Source of the DNA: Erysipelotrichaceae bacterium
Lineage (GTDB): Bacteria; Bacillota_I; Bacilli_A; Erysipelotrichales; Erysipelotrichaceae
Direction: 5' to 3'
Length of the DNA stretch: 45,611 bases
Assembly: GCA_030531215.1 (NCBI GenBank)
Contig: JAUNNY010000008.1
Coordinates: 1 to 45,611 of the forward strand
The translations under genes were made by a program, and so were the position numbers. Below the pieces are notes generated by a model. It was given only the letters and a program-made list of their open reading frames with translations, did not search any database and had not been told where the DNA came from. Below, piece after piece: positions 15,719 through 23,022 of this stretch (position 1 is its first letter; each line of letters starts with the position of its first letter).

Positions 15719-17311
15719 ATGGAAAATAATTTTGCTCCGTTACTGGAGATGAAAAATATCAAGAAAAATTTCTTTGGTAATCAAGTATTAAATGATATCA
15801 ACATCACATTAAAACCAGGTGATGTTTTAGGTCTTTGTGGTGAAAACGGTGCTGGTAAAACCACATTAATGAAGATCTTATTTGGTATGGAAGAAATAGC
15901 TCAAACAGGTGGTTTTGAAGGTGAAGTATTTATTGATGGTGAAAAGGTTGAATTCAAAACTCCATTTGATGCATTAAATGCTGGAATTGGTATGGTTCAT
16001 CAAGAATTCTCACTAATTCCTGGATTTACAACAACTGAGAATATCCTTCTTAACCGTGAACCTAGTAAACGTAATATCATTTCTGAGATTTTCGGTGAAA
16101 GATTAAATACATTAAATTATAACGAAATGACTGGCAGAGCAGAAAATGCTATTGAAAAAATGGGTGTAAAAATTGATCCAAATATGGTCATTTCAGAAAT
16201 GCCAGTTGGACATAAACAATTTACAGAAATAGCTAGAGAATTATCAAAAGATAATCTTAAACTGTTAATTCTAGATGAGCCTACTGCAGTATTAACTGAA
16301 TCAGAAGCAAAAGCATTATTAGAATCAATTAAAAACATGTCTAATAATGGTGTCGCAGTTATATTCGTTACACATAGACTAGAAGAAATCATGGCAGTAT
16401 GCAATAAAGTTGTTGTCATGAGAGATGGCTACGTTGTATTAGATAAAAATGCAAACGAAACAAACATCAAAGAAATCACAAGATTCATGGTTGGTAGAGA
16501 TGTAAAAGTTGCGGAAAGTCATAGTGAATTAAATCTTGATGAAAACGCAGATATCATCATGTCAATTAAACGACTATGGGTTGATATGCCAGGTGAAACA
16601 GTAAGAGATGTTTCTTTAGATGTTAGAAAAGGTGAAATCCTAGGCATTGGTGGACTTGCTGGTCAAGGCAAACTAGGTATACCAAATGGTGTTATGGGAT
16701 TATATGAAGCAGGTGGCAATGTTATATTTAATGGCCAACCTATTGAATTAAATAATCCAAGAAAATGTCTTGATTCAAAGCTTGCGTTCGTATCTGAAGA
16801 TAGACGTGGCGTAGGTCTACTATTAAATGAAAGTTTGGAATGGAATATCTCCTTCCCAGCTATGCAAATTCAAGATAAATTCTTAAAACCATTATTAGGT
16901 GGACTAATTAAATGGAGAGATGAAAAAGCAATTAAAGAAGTCACTGATAAATACATTGATTTACTAAATATCAAATGTACAAGTTCAAAACAAAAAGCAA
17001 AAGAATTATCAGGTGGTAATCAACAAAAAATTTGTCTAGCTAAAGCATTTGCACTAGAACCTGACTTCTTATTTGTATCTGAACCAACTAGAGGAATTGA
17101 TGTTGGTGCTAAAGCATTAGTCTTAGAAGCAATAAGACAATTAAATAAAGAAAAAGGTGTAACTGTCGTTATCTGTTCTTCAGAACTAGAAGAATTAAGA
17201 GGTGTGTGTGATCGTATCGCTATCATCTCTGGTGGTGAAGTTGCGGGAATCTTACCCGCAAATGAATCTAGTGAAGAATTTGGTCAATTGATGGTATCTA
17301 AAGTTAAGTAA
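15719..17311 (+). CDS. ABC importer ATPase, two-domain sugar/nucleoside type
   Basis: A 530-residue fused double ATPase of the RbsA/MglA/YufO type. Domain 1 (about 8-255) has Walker A GENGAGKTT (41-49), Q-loop MVHQEFSLIPG, a weak signature (PVGHKQFTEIAREL) and Walker B LLILDEPTAVL. Domain 2 (about 280-525) has a degenerate Walker A (GGLAGQGKLGIPNG), a consensus signature LSGGNQQKICLAKA and a SEPTRGIDVG segment. Degenerate second P-loops are usual in this family, where one site does most of the hydrolysis. AGAGG lies seven bases before the ATG. It powers the two permeases encoded directly downstream. Confidence 0.93.
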   Translation: MENNFAPLLEMKNIKKNFFGNQVLNDINITLKPGDVLGLCGENGAGKTTLMKILFGMEEIAQTGGFEGEVFIDGEKVEFKTPFDALNAGIGMVHQEFSLIPGFTTTENILLNREPSKRNIISEIFGERLNTLNYNEMTGRAENAIEKMGVKIDPNMVISEMPVGHKQFTEIARELSKDNLKLLILDEPTAVLTESEAKALLESIKNMSNNGVAVIFVTHRLEEIMAVCNKVVVMRDGYVVLDKNANETNIKEITRFMVGRDVKVAESHSELNLDENADIIMSIKRLWVDMPGETVRDVSLDVRKGEILGIGGLAGQGKLGIPNGVMGLYEAGGNVIFNGQPIELNNPRKCLDSKLAFVSEDRRGVGLLLNESLEWNISFPAMQIQDKFLKPLLGGLIKWRDEKAIKEVTDKYIDLLNIKCTSSKQKAKELSGGNQQKICLAKAFALEPDFLFVSEPTRGIDVGAKALVLEAIRQLNKEKGVTVVICSSELEELRGVCDRIAIISGGEVAGILPANESSEEFGQLMVSKVK

Positions 17312-17322
17312 AGGAGGTCGCA

Positions 17323-18372
17323 ATGCAAAAAATTAAAAGTATAATTGAAAGCTATGGGCTTCCTAGAACAATCATTACATGTTTCATTATCTTGATGTTC
17401 TGCTTAGCTCCAGTTGCTCAAATTAATATGGGTGCCTTAATGTCAAACGTTCTTAACCGTTTTGTCATGAACGCTATCTTGGTACTCGCAATGGTACCAA
17501 TGGTACATTCTGGATGTGGTCTTAACTTCGGTTTGCCACTAGGTATTGAAGCAGGACTATTGGGTGCTACATTATCTGTTGAATTTGGTTTCACAGGTGT
17601 TACTTCGTTTGTAATGGCGATTGTGTTCGCTATTCCAATCGCAACTGTCTTTGGCTTAATCTATGGTTTATTACTAAATAAGATTAAGGGTGGTGAAATG
17701 ATGATTGCAACCTATGTTGGTTTCTCTATCGTTTCCCTGATGTGTATCATGTGGTTGATTCTTCCATATCATTCTCCAAATATGGTATGGGGATATTCAG
17801 GTAATGGTTTAAGAACAACTATTACTCTAGAAGGATATTACTCAAGAATCTTATCTGACTTATTCAAGATTGAAATTGGTAAGTTAGTTATCCCTACTGG
17901 TGCAATATTATTCTTTGCATTATTAGCATTAATTATTTGGGCATTCCTACATACTAAAACTGGTACAGCAATGACTGCAGTTGGATCTAACCCAACTTTC
18001 GCAAAAGCAGCTGGTATCAATATAGATAAGATAAGAACCTTATCTGTAGTTATGTCTACAATCTTAGGTGCTATAGGTATTATTGTTTATGAACAAGCAT
18101 TTGGATATATCCAACTATATACAGCTCCAATATCAATGGCTATGCCTGCTGTAGCAGCAATACTATTGGGTGGTGCTAGTGTAAATAAAGCAACTATTTT
18201 CAATGTTGTAATTGGTACAATCTTATATCAAGGTATTGTTACCGTTACTCCTGCTGTAATGAATGCATTAATTGCTCTAGATATCTCAGATGTTATAAGA
18301 AATATCGTTTCTAATGGTGTAATCTTATACGCCTTAACTAGAAAGATAGAGGAGGGCAAGAAAAGAAGATGA
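17323..18372 (+). CDS. ABC importer permease 1
   Basis: A 349-residue integral membrane permease of the RbsC/YufP-like family (BPD_transp_2), with about nine or ten hydrophobic segments and the cytoplasmic coupling region TAVGSNPTFAKAAGINIDKIR, the EAA-like loop that contacts the ATPase. A strong AAAGGAGG precedes the ATG, 11 bases after the ATPase stop. It pairs with permease 2, whose ATG overlaps its stop by four bases. It forms half of the membrane channel. Confidence 0.92.
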   Translation: MQKIKSIIESYGLPRTIITCFIILMFCLAPVAQINMGALMSNVLNRFVMNAILVLAMVPMVHSGCGLNFGLPLGIEAGLLGATLSVEFGFTGVTSFVMAIVFAIPIATVFGLIYGLLLNKIKGGEMMIATYVGFSIVSLMCIMWLILPYHSPNMVWGYSGNGLRTTITLEGYYSRILSDLFKIEIGKLVIPTGAILFFALLALIIWAFLHTKTGTAMTAVGSNPTFAKAAGINIDKIRTLSVVMSTILGAIGIIVYEQAFGYIQLYTAPISMAMPAVAAILLGGASVNKATIFNVVIGTILYQGIVTVTPAVMNALIALDISDVIRNIVSNGVILYALTRKIEEGKKRR

Positions 18373-19472
18373 AAAAGGTCTTAGAATTATTAAAGAATAA
18401 TCTAGTACCAATAATGTTTATCATTATTTGTGCTATCAGTATTCCTATTTCAGGTTTCTCAACAAGCTATATCCTAAATGAATTAATGTCTCGTTTAGGA
18501 AGAAATGCCTTCTTGATATTGTCGCTACTAATTCCAATTATGGCTGGTATGGGTTTAAACTTCGGTATGACTCTAGGAGCTATGGCTGGAGAGATTGCTC
18601 TAATTCTTGTCTATGATTGGCAAATTTGGGGTATTCCAAATCTTATATTATCTTGTATTATTTCTATTCCTATTTCAGTAGTTCTTGGCTGGTTCTGTGG
18701 TAAGATGCTTAACTTGGCTAAGAATAGAGAAATGGTTACAAGTTATATTATTTCTTACTTCATGAATGGTATATACATTCTAGTAGTTCTATATTTAATG
18801 GGAAGCGTAATTCCTATCAAACACTCTGACTTATTATTAGCTAGAGGATATGGTATTAGAAACGCGGTTAACTTAACTACTTCTAGACAATGCCTAGATA
18901 ATGCCATCTCATTCAAAATTGGCGGAATTAAGATTCCAGTATTAACACTAATTATTATCTTCTTGATGTGTCTATTCATTGTTTGGTTTAGAAAAACAAA
19001 ACTTGGACAAGACATGAGAGCTGTTGGTCAAGATATGGAAGTTGCTAGAGAAGCTGGTATTGATGTAGAAAAAACAAGAATAATCGCTATGATTATGTCA
19101 ACAGTAATGGCTGGCTTCGGTATGGTAATCTATCTACAAAATCTAGGTACAATCGAAACATACTCATCACACTCAAATGTTGGTATGTTTGCGATAGCTG
19201 CCTTACTAGTAGGTGGTGCTTCAGTAGATAAAGCATCTATTGGAAATGTCTTTGTCGGAGTTGTCTTATTCCATACCCTATTCATTGTTGCACCAACTGT
19301 AGCTACAAAGATTACAGGTGACTCAATGATTGGTGAATACTTTAGAGTATTCGTATCATATGCTGTAATAACGATTGCATTGATTATGTACGAAATTAAA
19401 AAACGTCGACAGAAATCTGATGCAGGAAGATTATTAGCTGAAGCTCAACAAAATAAGGAGGAAAATAAATAA
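18369..19472 (+). CDS. ABC importer permease 2
   Basis: A 367-residue permease homologous to permease 1, with multiple hydrophobic helices and the matching coupling loop MRAVGQDMEVAREAGIDVEKTR. The start overlaps the permease 1 stop (ATGA) and its own stop shares one base with the next start (TAATG), so expression is coupled and the stoichiometry is probably 1:1. The C-terminal tail is charged and cytoplasmic (KKRRQKSDAGRLLAEAQQ). It is the second half of the importer channel. Confidence 0.92.
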   Translation: MKKVLELLKNNLVPIMFIIICAISIPISGFSTSYILNELMSRLGRNAFLILSLLIPIMAGMGLNFGMTLGAMAGEIALILVYDWQIWGIPNLILSCIISIPISVVLGWFCGKMLNLAKNREMVTSYIISYFMNGIYILVVLYLMGSVIPIKHSDLLLARGYGIRNAVNLTTSRQCLDNAISFKIGGIKIPVLTLIIIFLMCLFIVWFRKTKLGQDMRAVGQDMEVAREAGIDVEKTRIIAMIMSTVMAGFGMVIYLQNLGTIETYSSHSNVGMFAIAALLVGGASVDKASIGNVFVGVVLFHTLFIVAPTVATKITGDSMIGEYFRVFVSYAVITIALIMYEIKKRRQKSDAGRLLAEAQQNKEENK

Positions 19473-19933
19473 TGAAAAAAATGCGTAAAATCCTCTTTAT
19501 TTCAGGATTAGTAATAATCCTAGCAGCAATATGTGTTCTATGCTTCATCTTTGGCAGAGGGCACACAGTATATCTAGACAACAAAACAACTGATAATACT
19601 AAAGCATATGAATATATCGAAGTATATTATCAAGGTGAAGAAGTTACAACTCTAGCCAAAAACGAAAGAACAGTAGTATCAGTTATTGGCCAAAAATTAG
19701 AACTTGATCTAGTAGTAACAGAAAAAAGAAATAGTTCTGATGAAGATGTACATATTGAAATAGAGTTACCATACGATATGGACAATATCGTGGTAAGTCT
19801 AAATGGATATCTAGCTGGTGAAGATGAATACATTTCAGAATTCGTATCATTATTAGAAACAAATACTGATGATGCAGCAGATGAAGAAATTAACACTGGT
19901 GATGAATTCAACATCGAAGGACTTGAAGGATAG
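19472..19933 (+). CDS. membrane-anchored accessory protein of the ABC importer (DUF6672-like)
   Basis: A 153-residue protein with a basic N-terminus, one transmembrane helix (KILFISGLVIILAAICVLCFIFG) and an extracytoplasmic beta-rich domain (VYLDNKTTDNTKAYEYIEVY), ending in an acidic tail (DDAADEEINTGDEF). From memory a small protein, DUF6672, follows DUF3798-type importers in other Firmicutes; the number needs checking. AAGGAGG lies in the end of permease 2, so it is the last gene of the operon. It may help ligand capture or importer assembly. Function is unknown. Confidence 0.65.
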   Translation: MKKMRKILFISGLVIILAAICVLCFIFGRGHTVYLDNKTTDNTKAYEYIEVYYQGEEVTTLAKNERTVVSVIGQKLELDLVVTEKRNSSDEDVHIEIELPYDMDNIVVSLNGYLAGEDEYISEFVSLLETNTDDAADEEINTGDEFNIEGLEG

Positions 19934-19950
19934 CAAAAGCTATCCTTTTT
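19926..19950 (+). terminator. intrinsic terminator of the ABC importer operon
   Basis: AAGGATAGC pairs with GCTATCCTT around AAAA, followed by a T-run. The stem includes the stop codon of the accessory gene. Confidence 0.9.
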
Positions 19951-19982
19951 GTTACAATAAGATAGAACAAAAGGAGAAATAA

Positions 19983-20465
19983 ATGGAAACAATAAACATT
20001 AAAATTGAAATGGAAAATGGCAAAGTTATGGAAACAGAACTTTATCCAGAAGTTGCCCCAATTACAGTTGAAAACTTTGTCGAACTAATTAAAGAAAATT
20101 ATTTTGATGGAATAATCTTCCATCGTGTAATTCCTGGGTTTATGATTCAAGGTGGTGATCCAACAGGAACTGGTATGGGCGGATCAGAAAAAACTATTAA
20201 AGGTGAATTCTTATCAAATGGTGTAGTTAATAATCTTAAACATACACGTGGCGTTCTTTCAATGGCAAGAACAATGGACCCAAATTCAGCATCTTCACAA
20301 TTCTTTATCATGCATCAAGATGCGCCACATCTAGATGGCCAATACGCAGCCTTTGGGAAAGTTACAAAAGGTATAGAAACAGTTGATGAAATCGCGAGCG
20401 TTAAAACAGATTTCCGTGATAAACCATTAACACCACAAGTAATCAAACATATATCATTGATATAG
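19983..20465 (+). CDS. cyclophilin-type peptidyl-prolyl isomerase
   Basis: A 160-residue single-domain cyclophilin. The catalytic signature is intact: FHRVIPGFMIQGGDPTGTG with the active-site Arg, FFIMHQDAPHLDGQYAAFGKV with the Phe and Trp/Tyr-equivalent pocket. It lacks a signal peptide and should catalyse cis-trans isomerisation of prolyl bonds in the cytoplasm. AAAGGAGA precedes the start. A TACAAT at about 19953-19958, just after the importer terminator, may be its -10 box. It has its own terminator and separates the importer from the peptide locus. Confidence 0.95.
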   Translation: METINIKIEMENGKVMETELYPEVAPITVENFVELIKENYFDGIIFHRVIPGFMIQGGDPTGTGMGGSEKTIKGEFLSNGVVNNLKHTRGVLSMARTMDPNSASSQFFIMHQDAPHLDGQYAAFGKVTKGIETVDEIASVKTDFRDKPLTPQVIKHISLI

Positions 20466-20489
20466 TACTTAACCAATATATTAAGCAAA

Positions 20490-20520
20490 AATACTACACT
20501 CAAAGTGCAGTATTTTTTTT
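20490..20520 (+). terminator. intrinsic terminator of the cyclophilin gene
   Basis: AATACTACACT and AGTGCAGTATT pair with one A-C mismatch around CAA, followed by eight T. Confidence 0.88.
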
Positions 20521-20532
20521 ACACATAAATAA

Positions 20533-20565
20533 AAGACCGTCTGTAATAAAATAACATTCGGTCTT
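20533..20565 (-). terminator. terminator of the downstream peptide transcription unit
   Basis: AAGACCG (20533-20539) pairs with CGGTCTT (20559-20565), with a short inner TGT/ACA pairing in the 19-base loop. On the minus strand it is followed by TTTATTT, after the last peptide gene. Confidence 0.7.
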
Positions 20566-20596
20566 ATTGGTATTATAATAACTAATTATTGATTTA

Positions 20597-20809
20597 TTAG
20601 TCTTTTTTATATTCTATTTCTACAGCTGGTACTTTTGCTGCAAGAAGCTGATCAAATAAAAGGTATTGTATTCCATAAATATACGCAACGCATGCACCCG
20701 AACCACCAGTTACATAGTTTAGTTCATCTTCAGATAATTCTTGAGCTTTTGTAGTGAAAGATTCACATTCTTGTTTTAAAGCTTTTAATTCTTCTTTAGT
20801 CTTTGCCAT
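20597..20809 (-). CDS. double-glycine leader peptide P1
   Basis: A 70-residue ORF, last in the P3-P2-P1 unit. Its leader differs from the other four: residues 1-36 end in ELSEDELNYVTGG, a classical bacteriocin-type double-glycine processing site (Gly35-Gly36). The predicted 34-residue cargo, SGACVAYIYGIQYLLFDQLL then AAKVPAVEIEYKKD, is hydrophobic with one cysteine (Cys40), unlike the charged cargos of P2-P5. AAGGAAG precedes the ATG, in the 30-base gap after P2. C39-type ABC exporters normally remove such leaders during secretion. Bacteriocin, immunity-linked or signalling roles are all possible; no exporter is in the window. Confidence 0.75.
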   Translation of the reverse strand: MAKTKEELKALKQECESFTTKAQELSEDELNYVTGGSGACVAYIYGIQYLLFDQLLAAKVPAVEIEYKKD

Positions 20810-20839
20810 AATTTTACTTCCTTGTTAAACAAAACTCTT

Positions 20840-21127
20840 TTATTTAACTCTATTTTTAAATAGTTGATTTAATCTTGTTGAAGAAACACGAAGCACAGAA
20901 CGAACTCTTTTTTCTTCTTTTAATGCATAATTAAATCTACCTTCCTTAAGTGCAGCTATATCTTCTTGTTCTTCTGACCTAAAAGCTTTTGCAATATAAG
21001 CTGAACCACCAAATGCTTGTGGATGTGATACACTTTCACTTAATACCTCTTCAGGTGAAACATTTGGAAGCATTCCACCATTGATTTCTTTTAATTCTTC
21101 ATCTGATATTATATGCTCTCTTGACAT
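20840..21127 (-). CDS. double-glycine leader peptide P2
   Basis: A 95-residue ORF whose leader ISDEELKEINGG (Gly17-Gly18) matches the other EINGG leaders. The cargo of 77 residues is charged and has a second Gly-Gly at 40-41 (HPQAFGGSAYIAK), which could be a second cleavage point, and a strongly basic C-terminal half (EEKRVRSVLRVSSTRLNQLF). No cysteine is present. It starts two bases after P3 with GAGGAG inside the P3 end, so it is cotranscribed. A helical, linear secreted peptide is the plainest reading. Confidence 0.75.
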   Translation of the reverse strand: MSREHIISDEELKEINGGMLPNVSPEEVLSESVSHPQAFGGSAYIAKAFRSEEQEDIAALKEGRFNYALKEEKRVRSVLRVSSTRLNQLFKNRVK

Positions 21128-21129
21128 AA

Positions 21130-21408
21130 TTATTTCTCCTCAATTCCAAATATTCTATAAGCAAGTGAGATAGCTGGTCTAATTCTACTGAATCTTTGAT
21201 TCTTTTGAACATCAGCAACCCCTGCTTTCGCAAATGATTCTGAATTCATTTCTTCACCAGCTACTGCAGCTCTTCTTACATCTGCTTCAGCAAAATCTTC
21301 TACTAAAACATCGCGTATTCTACGATAACCAGATGCTTTTTCAGAATCAATTTTTGCAACACCACCATTGATTTCATTTAATTCTTGATCTTTTAATTCT
21401 TTTGTCAT
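21130..21408 (-). CDS. double-glycine leader peptide P3
   Basis: A 92-residue ORF, first gene of the downstream unit. Leader: MTKELKDQELNEINGG (1-16), identical to P4 except at residue 2. The cysteine-free cargo carries the shared block EEMNSESFAKAGVADVQKN (52-70) followed by RFSRIRPAIS and a hydrophobic end. GGGAGG stands about eight bases before the ATG, and the promoter block at 21433-21465 is a copy of the one before P5. The family resembles precursors of unmodified secreted peptides. No cognate transporter was found. Confidence 0.78.
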   Translation of the reverse strand: MTKELKDQELNEINGGVAKIDSEKASGYRRIRDVLVEDFAEADVRRAAVAGEEMNSESFAKAGVADVQKNQRFSRIRPAISLAYRIFGIEEK

Positions 21409-21432
21409 GAGATTTTCCTCCCTTTACACAAT

Positions 21433-21465
21433 AATATACGTTAGATTGAAACAAAGGCTACAAAA
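21433..21465 (-). promoter_or_regulatory. promoter of the P3-P2-P1 unit (copy of the P5 promoter)
   Basis: Minus strand: TTTTGTAGCCTTT, 11 variable bases, ACGTATATTATTG, then TGTAAAGG. A possible -35 TTGTAG and -10 TATATT are 19 bases apart, exactly as before P5. I count 35 of 45 identical positions between the two blocks. Confidence 0.6.
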
Positions 21466-21494
21466 AAACACGTATTTTTTAAAAACGTGCTTTT
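21464..21494 (-). terminator. terminator of the P5-P4 peptide unit
   Basis: CACGT (21469-21473) and ACGTG (21485-21489) are the arms of an A/T-rich hairpin; on the minus strand it reads GCACGTTTTTAAAAAATACGTG followed by seven T, ending just before the P3 promoter. Confidence 0.65.
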
Positions 21495-21520
21495 TATTTT
21501 GAATGGCAATGGTATGATTA

Positions 21521-21796
21521 TTATTCCTTATGGCTTGTGCCTAGCATAGCCCATCTAGCATGAATCGTTTCAACCACTCTATTATTGATGAATCTATTGC
21601 TTCTTCTAACATTACCAACAGCTGCTTTAGCAGATGTTTCTGCATTTAGATTCTCTTTTTTATATCCGATAGAAGCTAAATCTAATTCATCCTTAGTCAA
21701 AATTGCACGATTCATTTCTTCTGCTTCACGTTCAGCTTTAGCAATAACACCACCATTGATCTCGTTTAATTCTTGATCTTTTAATTCTTTTGCCAT
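21521..21796 (-). CDS. double-glycine leader peptide P4
   Basis: A 91-residue ORF with leader MAKELKDQELNEINGG (1-16). The cargo contains ENLNAETSAKAAVGNVRRSN (48-67) followed by RF, the P3-like block, then NNRVVETIHARWAMLG. It has no cysteine. It starts one base after the P5 stop, with AAAGGAGA inside the P5 end, so P5 and P4 are cotranscribed. A second EEMN sequence (26-29) earlier in the cargo echoes the block. Same family and same uncertainty as P3. Confidence 0.78.
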   Translation of the reverse strand: MAKELKDQELNEINGGVIAKAEREAEEMNRAILTKDELDLASIGYKKENLNAETSAKAAVGNVRRSNRFINNRVVETIHARWAMLGTSHKE

Positions 21797-21797
21797 A

Positions 21798-22043
21798 TTA
21801 TTTATTTTCTCCTTTCAAAGCAACAAGTCTTCCTAAAATTGGAAGTTCAGCAATTATACGAATAAAAACGCCATGTTCACTTCTTTTAACATCGCTTTCC
21901 CCTAATCTTACGAAGTGATGTTTTGAAACTACTTCAGAATTCATTTCTTCTTTAATCAATTCTCTAGTAAAATGTTGATTTGCTACTTCAACACCACCAT
22001 TGATCTCGTTTAATTCATTATCTAATAATTCAACTTTTGCCAT
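21798..22043 (-). CDS. double-glycine leader peptide P5
   Basis: An 81-residue ORF, first in the upstream unit. ATG 22043 is chosen because AAGGAGT sits at the right distance before it; an in-frame ATG at 22064 lies upstream of that site. Leader: MAKVELLDNELNEINGG (Gly16-Gly17). The cargo has KEEMNSEVVSK (31-41) and SDVKRS (50-55), the P3/P4 block split by a five-residue insertion, then a hydrophobic C-terminus (FIRIIAELPILGRLVAL). No cysteine. It follows the terminator of the PHP operon. Confidence 0.77.
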   Translation of the reverse strand: MAKVELLDNELNEINGGVEVANQHFTRELIKEEMNSEVVSKHHFVRLGESDVKRSEHGVFIRIIAELPILGRLVALKGENK

Positions 22044-22065
22044 AATATTGACTCCTTTACGCATT

Positions 22066-22098
22066 TATATACGTAGTTTTTATAAAAAGGCTACAAAA
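22066..22098 (-). promoter_or_regulatory. promoter of the P5-P4 unit
   Basis: Minus strand: TTTTGTAGCCTTT, 11 bases, ACGTATATAAATG, CGTAAAGG. The possible -35 TTGTAG and -10 TATATA are 19 bases apart. The GTAGCC part doubles as the right arm of the PHP terminator, so promoter and terminator overlap. Confidence 0.6.
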
Positions 22099-22105
22099 TG
22101 TAGCC
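22084..22105 (-). terminator. terminator of the AlkD-GH-PHP operon
   Basis: GGCTAC and GTAGCC pair perfectly around a five-base loop, followed on the minus strand by five T. Confidence 0.82.
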
Positions 22106-22131
22106 ATTATAAGTAACAAAATTAGTTATTT

Positions 22132-23022
22132 TTAGATAATTTTGAACTTTTTTAATCCATTTTGAACATCTTCTTCTATATAATCAATGCTTCCCATCTT
22201 TACTGCTGGTTTACATTTACCATGATAATCACTACCAACGGTCTTAATTAAACCAAATAGATCAGCTTTTTGATTATAAAAGTCAGTGTCCTGTTTATTA
22301 TGATACGAACTAAATACTTCAATTCCATCTAGACCATATTCCATAATTTTGGTCAATTTATCTACATCGTGTTTTATGTTGTGTCCAGGATGAGCCAATA
22401 CCATAAAACCTCCTGTTGAATGAATTAGTTCACTTGCTTCAGATAAAGGCATATTTACACCTTTAGATTCCACATAACACAAGCCGCCTTGATGACAGAA
22501 CTCCTTATAGAAGTTAAATCCAGGGTTATCAGACTTGTTTCCACCTGGTCTATATTCTAATAGTCTAGAATCATTATCGTTTCTAGAATCGGATAAAATA
22601 GCTTCTCCTATCATTTCTTCAGTAACGATATTGTCTACAGCTACTTTTAAAACATCTTCTTTATTAAATTTAAAACCAACTGATAAAGCTTTATTCATAT
22701 AAGCATCAGAATACTTAACATATAATGATTTGACATATTTTTCTCTATCAATATATCTTTGATCTTTATAATCGATATTATAGCCGAGGATATGTATTCC
22801 TGTGCCATCATCCATTTCAGCACATATCTCCGTAGCAGGAATACAAATAATATTGTTTTGTTTTGCATGATATAAAGCTTTTTCAATACTACTTACACCA
22901 TCATGGTCTGCAATAGCCATTATTTTTATACCAGCTTCTTTAGCTTGATTAACAAGCTCTTCAGGCGTAAACTCCCCATCAGCAGAAGCTATTGAATGCA
23001 TATGTAAATCTATCGTGTTCAT
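22132..23022 (-). CDS. PHP-domain metal-dependent phosphoesterase (TrpH/YciV-like)
   Basis: A 296-residue PHP-superfamily phosphoesterase. Metal ligands are visible: His7 and His9 (LHMHS), Asp15, Asp39/His40 (ADHDGV), Glu65 (ATEIC), HPGHN near 210 and the C-terminal SDYHGK. Relatives include the 3',5'-nucleoside bisphosphate phosphatase/5'-3' exonuclease RnaAM (YciV/TrpH) and histidinol phosphatases; length and motif order favour the former. It is cytoplasmic. The ATG overlaps the GH43-like gene stop by four bases, making it the third gene of the AlkD-GH-PHP operon, and a terminator follows. Confidence 0.87.
   Translation of the reverse strand: MNTIDLHMHSIASADGEFTPEELVNQAKEAGIKIMAIADHDGVSSIEKALYHAKQNNIICIPATEICAEMDDGTGIHILGYNIDYKDQRYIDREKYVKSLYVKYSDAYMNKALSVGFKFNKEDVLKVAVDNIVTEEMIGEAILSDSRNDNDSRLLEYRPGGNKSDNPGFNFYKEFCHQGGLCYVESKGVNMPLSEASELIHSTGGFMVLAHPGHNIKHDVDKLTKIMEYGLDGIEVFSSYHNKQDTDFYNQKADLFGLIKTVGSDYHGKCKPAVKMGSIDYIEEDVQNGLKKFKII

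Noticed and set aside
20597-22043. Lanthipeptide, sactipeptide or other cysteine-modified RiPP reading of the peptide cluster
   Set aside because: P2-P5 contain no cysteine, P1 only one after the leader, and no modification enzyme is encoded in the window.
22043-22064. Longer start of P5 at 22064
   Set aside because: The added residues come from the Shine-Dalgarno region; the good AAGGAGT favours ATG 22043.
20597-22098. CRISPR-like repetition at the peptide locus
   Set aside because: The repetition is of leader codons and promoter blocks in ORFs of different length, not of short repeats with regular spacers.
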